A DNA stretch of 64,000 nt from Nocardia nova SH22a (GTDB lineage: Bacteria; Actinomycetota; Actinomycetes; Mycobacteriales; Mycobacteriaceae). Positions within the stretch are counted from its first letter, which is position 1. The number at the start of each line of letters is the position of its first letter. Of this stretch, positions 25,348 through 33,735 are shown piece by piece. Below the pieces are notes generated by a model. It did no database searches and was not told the DNA's origin. It saw nothing but the letters and a program-made list of their open reading frames with translations. The stretch is taken from positions 5,208,001 through 5,272,000 of the forward strand of contig NZ_CP006850.1 of assembly GCF_000523235.1 (NCBI RefSeq), in the 5' to 3' direction. The translations under genes and the position numbers were made by a program.

Positions 25348-25650
25348 TCAGTCGAGCCAGTTCTCGTCGACCGGCCACCCGGCCGAGACGAGGTGGTCGC
25401 GCACCCGCACCAGATCCGATTCCCGCGGCATACCGTCGGTGAGCCGGGTGATGACGACTCCCGCGTCGGCCTTGTCCGCGGGCAGGGTGCCCTGCACGCG
25501 CAGTTCCTCTGCCACCTGCTGGATTTCGGCATGGGACAACCGCCGCGCCAGCAGGGCCAGCAGCGGGACGTAGTCGGTGTCGGGCACCCCTTGCGGGTAG
25601 CCGGTGCGCAGCCACTCGACGATCTTGGCCAATAAGCCGGACAGCGCCAT
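25348..25650 (-). CDS. DUF3349 protein (first copy)
   Basis: 100 aa with the DUF3349 pattern IVEWLRTGYPQGVPDTDYVP and LSHAEIQQVAEEL. It is a small helical protein conserved beside pitA in mycobacteria (Rv0543c family); function unknown. It is the last gene of the pitA operon, 3 bp after its own paralogue, and is closest to a tandem duplication. Confidence 0.85.
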   Translation of the reverse strand: MALSGLLAKIVEWLRTGYPQGVPDTDYVPLLALLARRLSHAEIQQVAEELRVQGTLPADKADAGVVITRLTDGMPRESDLVRVRDHLVSAGWPVDENWLD

Positions 25651-25653
25651 TCG

Positions 25654-25962
25654 TCACGCGTCCGCGGGGTCCGCCAGGGGCCACCCGCCCGCGACCAGGC
25701 GGGCCGCCACCCGTTTCACATCGTCGTCGCCGGGCTTCTCCAGAGCCAGTGCGGCGATGGCGGATTCGATCTCGGCGCGGGTGACCTCACCCCCGGCGTG
25801 GCCACCGGCCAGCCGGTCGGCGATCTCGCCGACCTCACGCTCGGTGAGCTTGCGGTGCAGGACCGAGAACAGCGCGACATAGTCCTCGCGCGGCACCCCG
25901 TGCGGATATCCGGCACGCAACCAGTCCAGTACCGACTCGACGACAGACGTATTCGATGTCAT
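25654..25962 (-). CDS. DUF3349 protein (second copy)
   Basis: 102 aa from ATG 25962 (GAGG just upstream). VLDWLRAGYPHGVPREDYVA and LTEREVGEIADRLAG match the neighbouring copy throughout. Two tandem DUF3349 genes downstream of pitA suggest a duplicated accessory of the phosphate transporter locus. The frame extends upstream but that part overlaps the next gene and is not used. Confidence 0.85.
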   Translation of the reverse strand: MTSNTSVVESVLDWLRAGYPHGVPREDYVALFSVLHRKLTEREVGEIADRLAGGHAGGEVTRAEIESAIAALALEKPGDDDVKRVAARLVAGGWPLADPADA

Positions 25963-25967
25963 GGCCT

Positions 25968-26264
25968 CTACTTCTTCGGTGGTTTGGCGCCGAACAGCTG
26001 GATGTCGAAGGTGTGGCTGACGAAATCCTTCGCGATGTAGACGATGCCGAGCAGCACCGCGATCGCGACGAGCGCGAAACACGCGTACGCGGCGATCTGC
26101 ACGATCGAGCCGCGCCGTGTGGTCGCGGCCTCTCCGGCGACGGCGGGTTCGGCCGACCAGAGGCGGATTCCGGCGGCGAAGATCACCGGCAGTCCCGCGC
26201 CCAGGATCAGCGCGATGAGCGTGACCTCGCCCAGGGATTTCGCGATGGTGGTGACGGTGTGCAT
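25968..26264 (-). CDS. Small two-helix membrane protein of the pitA locus
   Basis: 98 aa; ATG 26264 has AGGAGG 6 nt upstream. Two membrane helices (about 10-32 and 55-80) and a basic C-terminus ending PPKK. It occupies the position of Rv0544c between DUF3349 and pitA in M. tuberculosis. Function unknown. Confidence 0.8.
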   Translation of the reverse strand: MHTVTTIAKSLGEVTLIALILGAGLPVIFAAGIRLWSAEPAVAGEAATTRRGSIVQIAAYACFALVAIAVLLGIVYIAKDFVSHTFDIQLFGAKPPKK

Positions 26265-26274
26265 CCCAAGCCTC

Positions 26275-27468
26275 CTAGACCGATGCGCCGACGGCCGGGG
26301 CCGGGCGCTCGGACGCCGGAGTGAGCCCGCCGTCCCACTCGTCGTTGACATTGGACGTGTCGATCGGATTGCGCCGCGAGCGCAGGTACATGTAGCCCGA
26401 CAACGCGATCAGCAGGGCGAAGTCGACGAGGACCCCGCCCAGGCCGCCGATCAGATCCGCGATCCACCAGCAGGCCGCGCCCACCAGACCGGCCAGCGGC
26501 AGCGTGAACAGCCACGCCACCGACATCCGCCCGAGCACGCCCCAGCGCACCTCGGCACCGGGTTTGCCCAGGCCGGTGCCCAGAATCGATCCGGTCGCGG
26601 TCTGCGTGGTCGACAGCGGCAGCCCGAACTGCGCGGAGGTCAGAATGATGACCGCGGAGGAGGATTCGGCGGCGAACCCCTGCGGCGGGTCGATCTCCAC
26701 CAGTCCCTTGCCGAGGGTGCGGATGATCCGCCAGCCGCCCAGATAGGTGCCCGCGGCGATCGCCAGCGCGCAGCACAGCTTGACCCACAGCGGGATGTCG
26801 TCGCTGTTGCTGAAGGTGCCGTGCGCGACCAGCGCCATGAAGATCACGCCCATGGTCTTCTGCGCGTCGTTGGTGCCGTGCGCCAGCGAGACCAGTCCCG
26901 CCGAACCGATCTGTCCCCAGCGGAATCCGGATTTCACCCTCGTCTCGTCGGATCGGCGGGTGAGCCGGTAGACGGCGTAGGTGCCCAGGGCCGCGACCAG
27001 GGCGGCCACGAACGGGGCCAGCAGGGCCGGGACGATGATCTTGCTGATCAGGCCCGTCTTCTCGTTACCGGTCCAGATCACCCCGCTGGTACCGAGCGCG
27101 GCCACCGCGGCGCCGATGAGGCCGCCGAACAGGGCATGCGACGAACTCGACGGAATACCGAACAGCCAGGTGAAAAGGTTCCACAGAATTCCACCGGCCA
27201 GCCCGGCGAAGACGATGTGTAGCAACTCCATGTGGTGGACGCCGCCTATGTTCAGCAGGCCACCCGACACCGTTTTGGCTACCTCGACCGACAGAAACGC
27301 TCCCACCAGATTCAGCACCGCCGACATCGCGACCGCGACCTTGGGGCTCAGTGCCCCGGTGGCGATCGAGGTGGCCATCGCATTGGCCGTGTCGTGGAAG
27401 CCGTTGGTGAAGTCGAACGCCAATGCCGTGATTATCACGATCACAAGGACGATCAGTTCCGCACTCAC
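26275..27468 (-). CDS. pitA: PitA-type low-affinity inorganic phosphate transporter
   Basis: 397 aa from GTG 27468. PiT/SLC20 family: duplicated signature motifs FDFTNGFHDTANAMATSIATG near the N-terminus and VSLAHGTNDAQKTMGVIFMA near residue 210, with about ten membrane helices. It imports metal-phosphate with protons. The gene heads an operon with the small membrane protein and two DUF3349 genes, as in mycobacteria. A 9-bp inverted repeat (27582-27608) lies in the divergent intergenic region upstream. Confidence 0.93.
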   Translation of the reverse strand: MSAELIVLVIVIITALAFDFTNGFHDTANAMATSIATGALSPKVAVAMSAVLNLVGAFLSVEVAKTVSGGLLNIGGVHHMELLHIVFAGLAGGILWNLFTWLFGIPSSSSHALFGGLIGAAVAALGTSGVIWTGNEKTGLISKIIVPALLAPFVAALVAALGTYAVYRLTRRSDETRVKSGFRWGQIGSAGLVSLAHGTNDAQKTMGVIFMALVAHGTFSNSDDIPLWVKLCCALAIAAGTYLGGWRIIRTLGKGLVEIDPPQGFAAESSSAVIILTSAQFGLPLSTTQTATGSILGTGLGKPGAEVRWGVLGRMSVAWLFTLPLAGLVGAACWWIADLIGGLGGVLVDFALLIALSGYMYLRSRRNPIDTSNVNDEWDGGLTPASERPAPAVGASV

Positions 27469-27581
27469 GCACTCAGTCTGCGACCGCCCGCGCCACCGTG
27501 CCCCCGCTGCGATGAGCTGTTCATGCACTGTTCAGCGGGGTGAGCGCACCGGGGCCGCTGCTCCGGAACGCCGCGCCGCCA

Positions 27582-27608
27582 CCATCTACGAAGCCACTCC
27601 GTAGATGG
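27582..27608. promoter_or_regulatory. Inverted repeat upstream of pitA
   Basis: CCATCTACG 27582-27590 and CGTAGATGG 27600-27608, 9-nt loop, in the divergent region 27469-27735. Could be an operator or hairpin. Confidence 0.35.
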
Positions 27609-27735
27609 CGCCGCCACCGCGCGACCCGCTCACGACCCCCGGGGTGGGCTGGCTACCCTACGGACGACTCGTGTGCATCTGTGGTTCATCACAGCCGGCG
27701 CACGAGCACGCATCAGGTATCGAGAAAGAAGACGT

Positions 27736-28251
27736 ATGCGTTCCCTCACCCGGGCGGTCACTCTCGCCGCTCTCGCCTCCGCCACCGCGCTCGTGGCGCA
27801 ACCGGCCTTCGCCGATACTGGACAGCCCGCGGCAGTGGTCGCGGGCTCACCGGAACATGCTGTGGCCGAACCGGATCCGGCCGCGCCCGGCCAGCCGCAG
27901 GACTCGGCGCCGACCGATCCCACCACCGAATATCTGGACGCCTTCGACGCCATCGCCGGGGCGTGGGCCGACACCTCCACGGTGGGCCAGGTCGTCGGCA
28001 CCGCCGCGGGAGTCGTGGTGGGCTGTCCCCTCGGCGCGGTCACCGGCGGGACGCTCACCCTGCCGACGGCGGCGCTGACCCCGATCGGCATCGTCGGCGG
28101 CTGCGTTCTGGGCGCGGGCACGCTCGGATTCCTCGGCGGTCTGGCCGGTGGAATCGCCACCGGCGCGCCGACACTGGCGAACACGGTCGGCGAACAGTAT
28201 CGATCACTGCACTCCAAGGGCCTGATCGCACAGCAGCTACCGACCGGCTGA
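27736..28251 (+). CDS. Secreted protein with C-terminal Gly/Ala-rich hydrophobic domain (first of pair)
   Basis: 171 aa from ATG 27736, preceded by GAAAGAAG. Signal peptide MRSLTRAVTLAALASATALV, an acidic linker, then a conserved hydrophobic segment VGTAAGVVVGCPLGAVTGGT with two cysteines. The same segment is in the next protein, so the two are paralogues. The repeated hydrophobic region could insert into the mycolate outer membrane, but this is speculative. Confidence 0.75.
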   Translation: MRSLTRAVTLAALASATALVAQPAFADTGQPAAVVAGSPEHAVAEPDPAAPGQPQDSAPTDPTTEYLDAFDAIAGAWADTSTVGQVVGTAAGVVVGCPLGAVTGGTLTLPTAALTPIGIVGGCVLGAGTLGFLGGLAGGIATGAPTLANTVGEQYRSLHSKGLIAQQLPTG

Positions 28252-28299
28252 CCCGATCCCCCGTTCTCTTTCCCCCGACATCCTTGGAGTGACCCCCTC

Positions 28300-28995
28300 A
28301 TGAAAACCACGACTCGTGGCGTCGCGGCCACCACACTCGTCGCCACCGCACTCGTCGCGGCCGCCGCGGGCGCGCACGCCGACACCACCACCCCGCCCTC
28401 CCAGTGGTCGGCCACCGATCTGGCGCCGGGTGTCCGCTACACCGACGACACGGCTACCGGCACCGCCGCCCTGCAGACCCCGCTCGGCGCGGTGGCGATC
28501 CGGCCGGGCCAGTTCGATCTGCGCGACGCGACCGGCGCCACCCTGCTCGGCACCCCGATCCAGGTGCCCGCCCCCACCGCGGACGCCACCCGCGCACCAG
28601 AATCCGCTGCGGCCCAGGTGGATTCGGCTCCGGCCACCCCGCCGGGCGGTGATCAGCTGTCGGATCTCGATCAGGCCGTGAAGGCGGCGAGCCCGCACAT
28701 GGGCATGGGCATGGCCGTCGGCAGTATGGCCGGTTCGGTGGTCGGCGCCCTGCTGGGCTGCCCGCTCGGTATGGCCACCGGCGGCACGCTGGTCTCGCTG
28801 GCGTCGGCCGGAACGCTGTCGGTCCCGGCGATGGCCGCAGCATGCCTGGTCGGCGTGGTCGCCGTGGGCGGTCTCGGTGCGAGCGTCGGCGGCGCCGCGG
28901 TCGCGATCCCGGTCGGAATCGCCGCGGGCACTCAGAAATACAACCAGTTGCAGGCCGAGCACGCGCGCGAGCGGTCGGCGCCGCCGGTCGGCTGA
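28300..28995 (+). CDS. Secreted protein with C-terminal Gly/Ala-rich hydrophobic domain (second of pair)
   Basis: 231 aa, 48 bp after its paralogue. Signal peptide about 1-27 (cleavage after AHA); residues 30-85 form a beta-rich segment (LAPGVRYTDDTATGTAALQT); the C-terminal half repeats the VGALLGCPLGMATGGTLVSL motif. Longer than its partner by an N-terminal domain. No known family. Confidence 0.75.
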   Translation: MKTTTRGVAATTLVATALVAAAAGAHADTTTPPSQWSATDLAPGVRYTDDTATGTAALQTPLGAVAIRPGQFDLRDATGATLLGTPIQVPAPTADATRAPESAAAQVDSAPATPPGGDQLSDLDQAVKAASPHMGMGMAVGSMAGSVVGALLGCPLGMATGGTLVSLASAGTLSVPAMAAACLVGVVAVGGLGASVGGAAVAIPVGIAAGTQKYNQLQAEHARERSAPPVG

Positions 28996-29098
28996 TCCCC
29001 GGGTCCGGCCGGTCGATCACCGGCCGGACCATCCGAACCCGGCGCAATACGCGGCCGGTAGGGTTCACAAGGTCACTTTCCGACACAGGAGGAGCTAC

Positions 29099-29269
29099 AT
29101 GACCGAGCAGCCGGGCGACGGATCGCAAGCACAGCAAGGTGAATCGCGACCTGACCGCAAGCCCAGCCACGCGCTGCCCGACGGCGCCGAGCGCCACCCG
29201 CTGATCGACCTGAGCCGCGACCCGAATCCCGGTAAGGCCGACCACGCCCGCCCCGACGACGACGAATAG
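29099..29269 (+). CDS. Small acidic hydrophilic protein
   Basis: 56 aa; ATG 29099 with a very good AGGAGGAGC site. Rich in D, E, P, R with no hydrophobic core, so likely disordered. Its stop abuts the stop of the convergent methyltransferase without a gap. Confidence 0.65.
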   Translation: MTEQPGDGSQAQQGESRPDRKPSHALPDGAERHPLIDLSRDPNPGKADHARPDDDE

Positions 29270-30082
29270 TCAGGGTTTGACGGCCACCGCGGCGTATTGG
29301 CCGAAGACCCGGTCCATATCGGCCAGGATGTCCTCTCGCAGGAAGAACCGGTCCGACGGCCGCCACCGGTGTGGTGGCACGATGCCCGGCTCGAGCAGGT
29401 CGAATCCGTCGAACAGTCCGGCCACCTCGTCGCGGGAGCGCCACATGATCGGCACGCCCGAGGCGTCGTAGATGCTCTTGAGTATCGCGAATCGCTCCGC
29501 GTCCAGATCCGAGGCGCCGTGCGACACGATCAGCCACGATCCGGACGGCACCGAGTCCATGATCGCCTTCACCACGCCGCGCGGGTCGTCGACCACGAAG
29601 TGCAGCAGCGCCACCAGGCTCACCGCGACCGGGCGGGAGGTGTCGATCACCTCGGTGAATTCCGGTGCGCCGACGATGGATTCGCAATCGTGCGCGTCGG
29701 CGAGGACGAAGGCGGTGCGCCCCTCGTCCGAACCCGACATCAGCGCCCGCGCATGGGTGAGGACCAGCGGATCGCTGTCCACGTACACCACTCGCGCCGC
29801 CCGGTTCACCGCCTGTGCGGCATGGTGCAGATTCGGGGTGGTCGGGATACCGGTGCCGATGTCGAGGAACTGGTCGATTCCGGATTCCGCGGCCGCGGTC
29901 ACCGCTCTCAGCATGAATTCGCGGTTGGCGCGCGCGGCCTGGCCGACCTCCGGGAAGGTCTCCATCACCTTCGACGCGGCCTCCCGATCGGCCGGATAGT
30001 TGTCCTTACCACCGAGGTAGTAATCGTACATTCGCGCGGAATGTGCCTTTTCGGTATCGAATTCGTGCTCATCGATCGCCAT
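29270..30082 (-). CDS. SAM-dependent methyltransferase, PF04672 family (copy 1)
   Basis: 270 aa from ATG 30082, after GAGG. Family hallmarks: ARMYDYYLGGKDNYPADREA at the N-terminus, SAM-binding FLDIGTGIPTTPNLH, VVYVDSDPLVLTHARAL, and a C-terminal GIVPPHRWRP. PF04672 proteins are abundant in Nocardia and Streptomyces, often beside regulators; substrates are unknown. A homologue is at 36904-37716. Confidence 0.9.
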   Translation of the reverse strand: MAIDEHEFDTEKAHSARMYDYYLGGKDNYPADREAASKVMETFPEVGQAARANREFMLRAVTAAAESGIDQFLDIGTGIPTTPNLHHAAQAVNRAARVVYVDSDPLVLTHARALMSGSDEGRTAFVLADAHDCESIVGAPEFTEVIDTSRPVAVSLVALLHFVVDDPRGVVKAIMDSVPSGSWLIVSHGASDLDAERFAILKSIYDASGVPIMWRSRDEVAGLFDGFDLLEPGIVPPHRWRPSDRFFLREDILADMDRVFGQYAAVAVKP

Positions 30083-30201
30083 CGGCCGCCTCACTTCTCA
30101 CCCACGTTGCGCAATTCGGACTCGCTCGACGCGTCCCGCTCCACAGGTATCAGTACCCGCGACCGGATGCGTCGCACCGTCGAATATCGCACAAGACCGG
30201 G

Positions 30202-30603
30202 TCAGTCGCCGAGTGCGGCGATGGCGGCCCGCAGTCTCGCCGCCGCGTCCGCGGCCACCGGTTCCAGCTCCGCCTCACCGGTGACCTGAACCATCACCTG
30301 CGGATCCATCGCCTCGACGATGACGGTGGCGTCGTCGGCAGGATCGCGGCGCACGATCACATTGCAGGGCAACAGCAATCCGATCTGCCGGTCGACCTCG
30401 ACCGCCCGATGGGCCAGCGGCGGGTTGCAGGCGCCGAGGATGCGATAGTCCTCCATGTCCTCGCCGAGTTTGGCCTTCAGCGTCGCCGCCATGTCGATAT
30501 CGGTCAGGACACCGAAGCCCTCGTCCGCCAGTGCGGCGCGGGTCCGCTCGACGGCCTCGTCGAACCGGTCGGTGTGCAGTGTGGTGGAAATGGCCAAAGT
30601 CAT
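30202..30603 (-). CDS. DUF302 protein
   Basis: 133 aa. DUF302 fold with LKAKLGEDMEDYRILGACNP and LLLPCNVIVRRD, including the two family cysteines. DUF302 proteins are commonly linked to CsoR-type metal or sulfur sensors, as here (24 bp downstream of one). Their role is unclear; persulfide or metal handling has been suggested by context. Confidence 0.85.
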   Translation of the reverse strand: MTLAISTTLHTDRFDEAVERTRAALADEGFGVLTDIDMAATLKAKLGEDMEDYRILGACNPPLAHRAVEVDRQIGLLLPCNVIVRRDPADDATVIVEAMDPQVMVQVTGEAELEPVAADAAARLRAAIAALGD

Positions 30604-30627
30604 TGCCGCGCTTCCTTTCGACTTCGT

Positions 30628-30960
<333 letters not shown>

Positions 30961-33114
30961 TCAGTCGTGCGCGAAGCTGATCGACGGCAGCACCCGGCGC
31001 AGCCACCGCGGCGACCACCAGGCCCGATGCCCGCCGAGACGCAACAGCACCGGCAGCAGCACCAGCCGCACCACGGCGGCGTCGAGCAGCACCGCGACAC
31101 CGAGGATCACGCCCATCTCCTTGGGCGGCAGCGGTTCGGCGAGGGCGAAGGTGAAGAACACCGCGACCATGACCGCCGCCGCGGCGAAGATCACCCGGCC
31201 GGAGTGGGCGAGCCCGTCGACCAGGGCACGACCGGGATCACCGGTCCGTTCGTAGTGTTCCTTGGCCGTGGCCAGCAGGAAGACCGTGTAGTCCATCGCG
31301 ATGGCGAAGATCATCGCGAAGAAGAACACCGGCCCCCAGCCGTCGAGGAATCCCTGCGGTGTGAAGCCCAGCAGTCCGGCGCCGTGCCCGTCCTGGAAGA
31401 TCAGTTTCGCCACCCCGAAGGCCGCGGCCGTAGACAGCAGACTCACCACCGTGCCCAGGGCCGCGATCACCGGCGCCTGCAGCGCGATCAGCAGCAGCGC
31501 GAATCCCAGGATCAGGATGATCGCCGCGATGATCGGAAAATAATGGTTCAGCGCGTGCTGCAGATCGAGATTCTCCACGGCGGCGCCACCGGCGAACGCG
31601 TTGTCCGGCAACCGGTCACGCACGTCGGCGACGATCGTGCCCATCCGCGCGTCGGAGGGATCCACCCGTGGCAGCGCCTGCATCATGGTCAGGCCGCTGC
31701 CGTCGGAGGCCGCCACCGGCGGGGTGACCATCGAGATACCGTCCACGGCCGCAACGCTTTTCGCGATATCGGCGGATTCGTCTGCGGGAGCGATGATCTG
31801 GAGCATGCCGGGCGCGCCCTCGCCCAGCTGCGCCTGAACCAGTTCGTAGCCTTGGCGCACCGGTGCGTCCGGCGGAACGACCTGGATCGAGGGCATCGCG
31901 ACCTTCAGATCGGTCACCGGGATCGCCAGCGCGACCAGCACCAGCAGCGCCGCCACCGCGAACGGCCAGGGCCGGTCGTGCAGCAGCCGCCCCCAGGCCG
32001 CGAAACGCGGGGAACGATGCCGCACCTCGCGAGCGCGCGGCAGCGATCCGGCGTCGACCCGGCCGCCCAGCGCACCCAGGACGGCCGGAAGCAGGGTCGT
32101 GGTCGCCGCCAGCACGAACGCCACCGCGAACATGATCCCGACCGCCATCGTCCGCACCGCGGGGGCCGGGACGATCAGCACCGCCGACAGGCTCACCAGG
32201 ACCGTGAGCCCGGACAGCACGACGGCCTTGCCTGCCGTACTCATCGTCTCGGCCACCGCCGCACGAACATCGCCCCTCGCGGCCAGGGCGCCGCGGAATC
32301 GCGCGACCATGAACAGGGCGTAGTCGATACCGAGCGCCAGCGCGAACATCATCGCGAAGTTCATGGCCCACACCGAGATCGGGGTCAGGTGATCGAGCAG
32401 GACCAGTCCCCCGGCCGAGGCGACGAGCCCGGCGAGGGTCAGCAGCAGCGGCAGGCCCGCGGCGACCAGTGAGCCGAAGGCGAGCACCATGATCGCCAGC
32501 GTCACCGGCCAGGAGAGCATCTCCGCCTTCATCATCGCGTCGTGGTTGGCCTTGTTGAAATCGCTCCACAACGCCGACGCCCCGGTCGGGTAGACCTCGA
32601 TTCCGTTGCCGGACAACGCCGTCAGCGCCGCCTTGTGATCATCGACCGCGCGCACCATGTCGTCCGGCGAGGCGTGGGCGCCGGCGACGAGAATGCCGGT
32701 GTGCCCGTCGGGGCTGATCGACATCCCCGGCTGCGGCGGTACCACCTCGCCGAAGCGGGCATCACCGGCGAAGACGGCGGTGATCTCACCGAGGACCGAT
32801 CGCATCGCCGGACCGTCCACGGTTTCGGCGTCGGAATGCACCACCACCTGCACCGCGGCCGAGGAGTTCCCGCCGAAGTGCTGTTGCGCCAGTTCCCGGA
32901 CCCGTACCGAATCGGACCCGCTGGCCTGCCATCCGGCCCCGGCGAGGGAGCCGAACACGCTGGGCGCGGCGGCGCCGAGCGCCACCAGTACCAGCAACCA
33001 CACCCCGACCACGATCCGGGCGTGCCCGGCCATCGCGGCACCCAGCCTGCCCAGCACGCCGCCGTCCGCGCGGGCCGCGGCGTGCGGCGGCGAATCCACC
33101 TGTGCGTCGGTCAC
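30961..33114 (-). CDS. MMPL/RND-family membrane exporter
   Basis: 717 aa from GTG 33114, chosen for GGAGG 5 nt upstream; an ATG further upstream would put the operator inside the gene. Two repeats of one helix, an extracytoplasmic loop and five or six helices. Motifs LGIDYALFMVARFRG in the first half and IAMDYTVFLLATAKEHY in the second are the MMPL proton-relay regions. Family members export lipids or small molecules. Its operators suggest induction together with DUF302, possibly for thiol, persulfide or metal-complex export. Confidence 0.88.
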   Translation of the reverse strand: MTDAQVDSPPHAAARADGGVLGRLGAAMAGHARIVVGVWLLVLVALGAAAPSVFGSLAGAGWQASGSDSVRVRELAQQHFGGNSSAAVQVVVHSDAETVDGPAMRSVLGEITAVFAGDARFGEVVPPQPGMSISPDGHTGILVAGAHASPDDMVRAVDDHKAALTALSGNGIEVYPTGASALWSDFNKANHDAMMKAEMLSWPVTLAIMVLAFGSLVAAGLPLLLTLAGLVASAGGLVLLDHLTPISVWAMNFAMMFALALGIDYALFMVARFRGALAARGDVRAAVAETMSTAGKAVVLSGLTVLVSLSAVLIVPAPAVRTMAVGIMFAVAFVLAATTTLLPAVLGALGGRVDAGSLPRAREVRHRSPRFAAWGRLLHDRPWPFAVAALLVLVALAIPVTDLKVAMPSIQVVPPDAPVRQGYELVQAQLGEGAPGMLQIIAPADESADIAKSVAAVDGISMVTPPVAASDGSGLTMMQALPRVDPSDARMGTIVADVRDRLPDNAFAGGAAVENLDLQHALNHYFPIIAAIILILGFALLLIALQAPVIAALGTVVSLLSTAAAFGVAKLIFQDGHGAGLLGFTPQGFLDGWGPVFFFAMIFAIAMDYTVFLLATAKEHYERTGDPGRALVDGLAHSGRVIFAAAAVMVAVFFTFALAEPLPPKEMGVILGVAVLLDAAVVRLVLLPVLLRLGGHRAWWSPRWLRRVLPSISFAHD

Positions 33115-33129
33115 GAGTCCTCCGTTCCA

Positions 33130-33145
33130 ATACCCCTGGGGGTAT
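33130..33145 (-). promoter_or_regulatory. CsoR/CstR-type operator upstream of the MMPL gene
   Basis: ATACCCC-TG-GGGGTAT, perfect 7-bp arms, 16 bp before the MMPL start codon. Confidence 0.8.
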
Positions 33146-33163
33146 CTACTCACGAAGGCGAAT

Positions 33164-33179
33164 ATACCCCACGGGGTAT
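33164..33179. promoter_or_regulatory. Second CsoR/CstR-type operator
   Basis: ATACCCC-AC-GGGGTAT, perfect 7-bp arms, centre 34 bp from the first; may also affect the divergent SnoaL-like gene. Confidence 0.8.
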
Positions 33180-33282
33180 GGGAGCGGCCAGGGCGGAATC
33201 ACCGCGCGGGCGGAACCGGCGCAGGTAGGGTTGCTGCCACCCGGGCGATCCGATCGCCCGGTCGCCGACGAAAGGACCGGAT

Positions 33283-33690
33283 ATGCATCCCTTCCGAGCT
33301 GCCGTCGAGGCCCGCGACGGCGCGGCGATGGCGGCACTGCTGGCCGATGACGTGGTGTTCACCAGTCCGGTGGCGTTCCAGCCCTATCCGGGCAAGGCGA
33401 TCACCGCGGCGATCCTGCGCGCGGTGGTGCGCGTCTTCGAGGATTTCCACTACATGCGCGAGATCGCCGACCCGGACGGCCGCGATCACGCCCTCGTCTT
33501 CGAGGCCACCGTCGACGGCAAGCGGCTCACCGGCTGCGACTTCCTGCACCTGAACGACGACGGCCTGATCGACGACTTCATGGTGATGGTGCGGCCGTTG
33601 AGCGCCGCGCAGGCGCTCGCGGCGCGGATGGGTGACCAGTTCGAGCGAATCAAGACCGAGGCCGCCGCGGAACTCGCACGGGAGGCGTGA
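33283..33690 (+). CDS. SnoaL/NTF2-like protein
   Basis: 135 aa; ATG 33283 preceded by AAAGGA. Starts FRAAVEARDGAAMAALLADD and contains VVFTSPVAFQPYPGK and GLIDDFMVMVRPLSA, typical of SnoaL-like small cone-fold proteins. Members range from enzymes to binding proteins; no catalytic pair can be named. Divergent from the MMPL gene. Confidence 0.8.
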   Translation: MHPFRAAVEARDGAAMAALLADDVVFTSPVAFQPYPGKAITAAILRAVVRVFEDFHYMREIADPDGRDHALVFEATVDGKRLTGCDFLHLNDDGLIDDFMVMVRPLSAAQALAARMGDQFERIKTEAAAELAREA

Positions 33691-33735
33691 GCGCGGCGGC
33701 CGGTCCGGGCGCCGCGGCCCCCGGACCGGCGCCGA

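Noticed and set aside
33115..33153. ATG 33153 as start of the MMPL gene
   Set aside because: Would place the operator 33130-33145 within the coding sequence; GTG 33114 has a GGAGG site.
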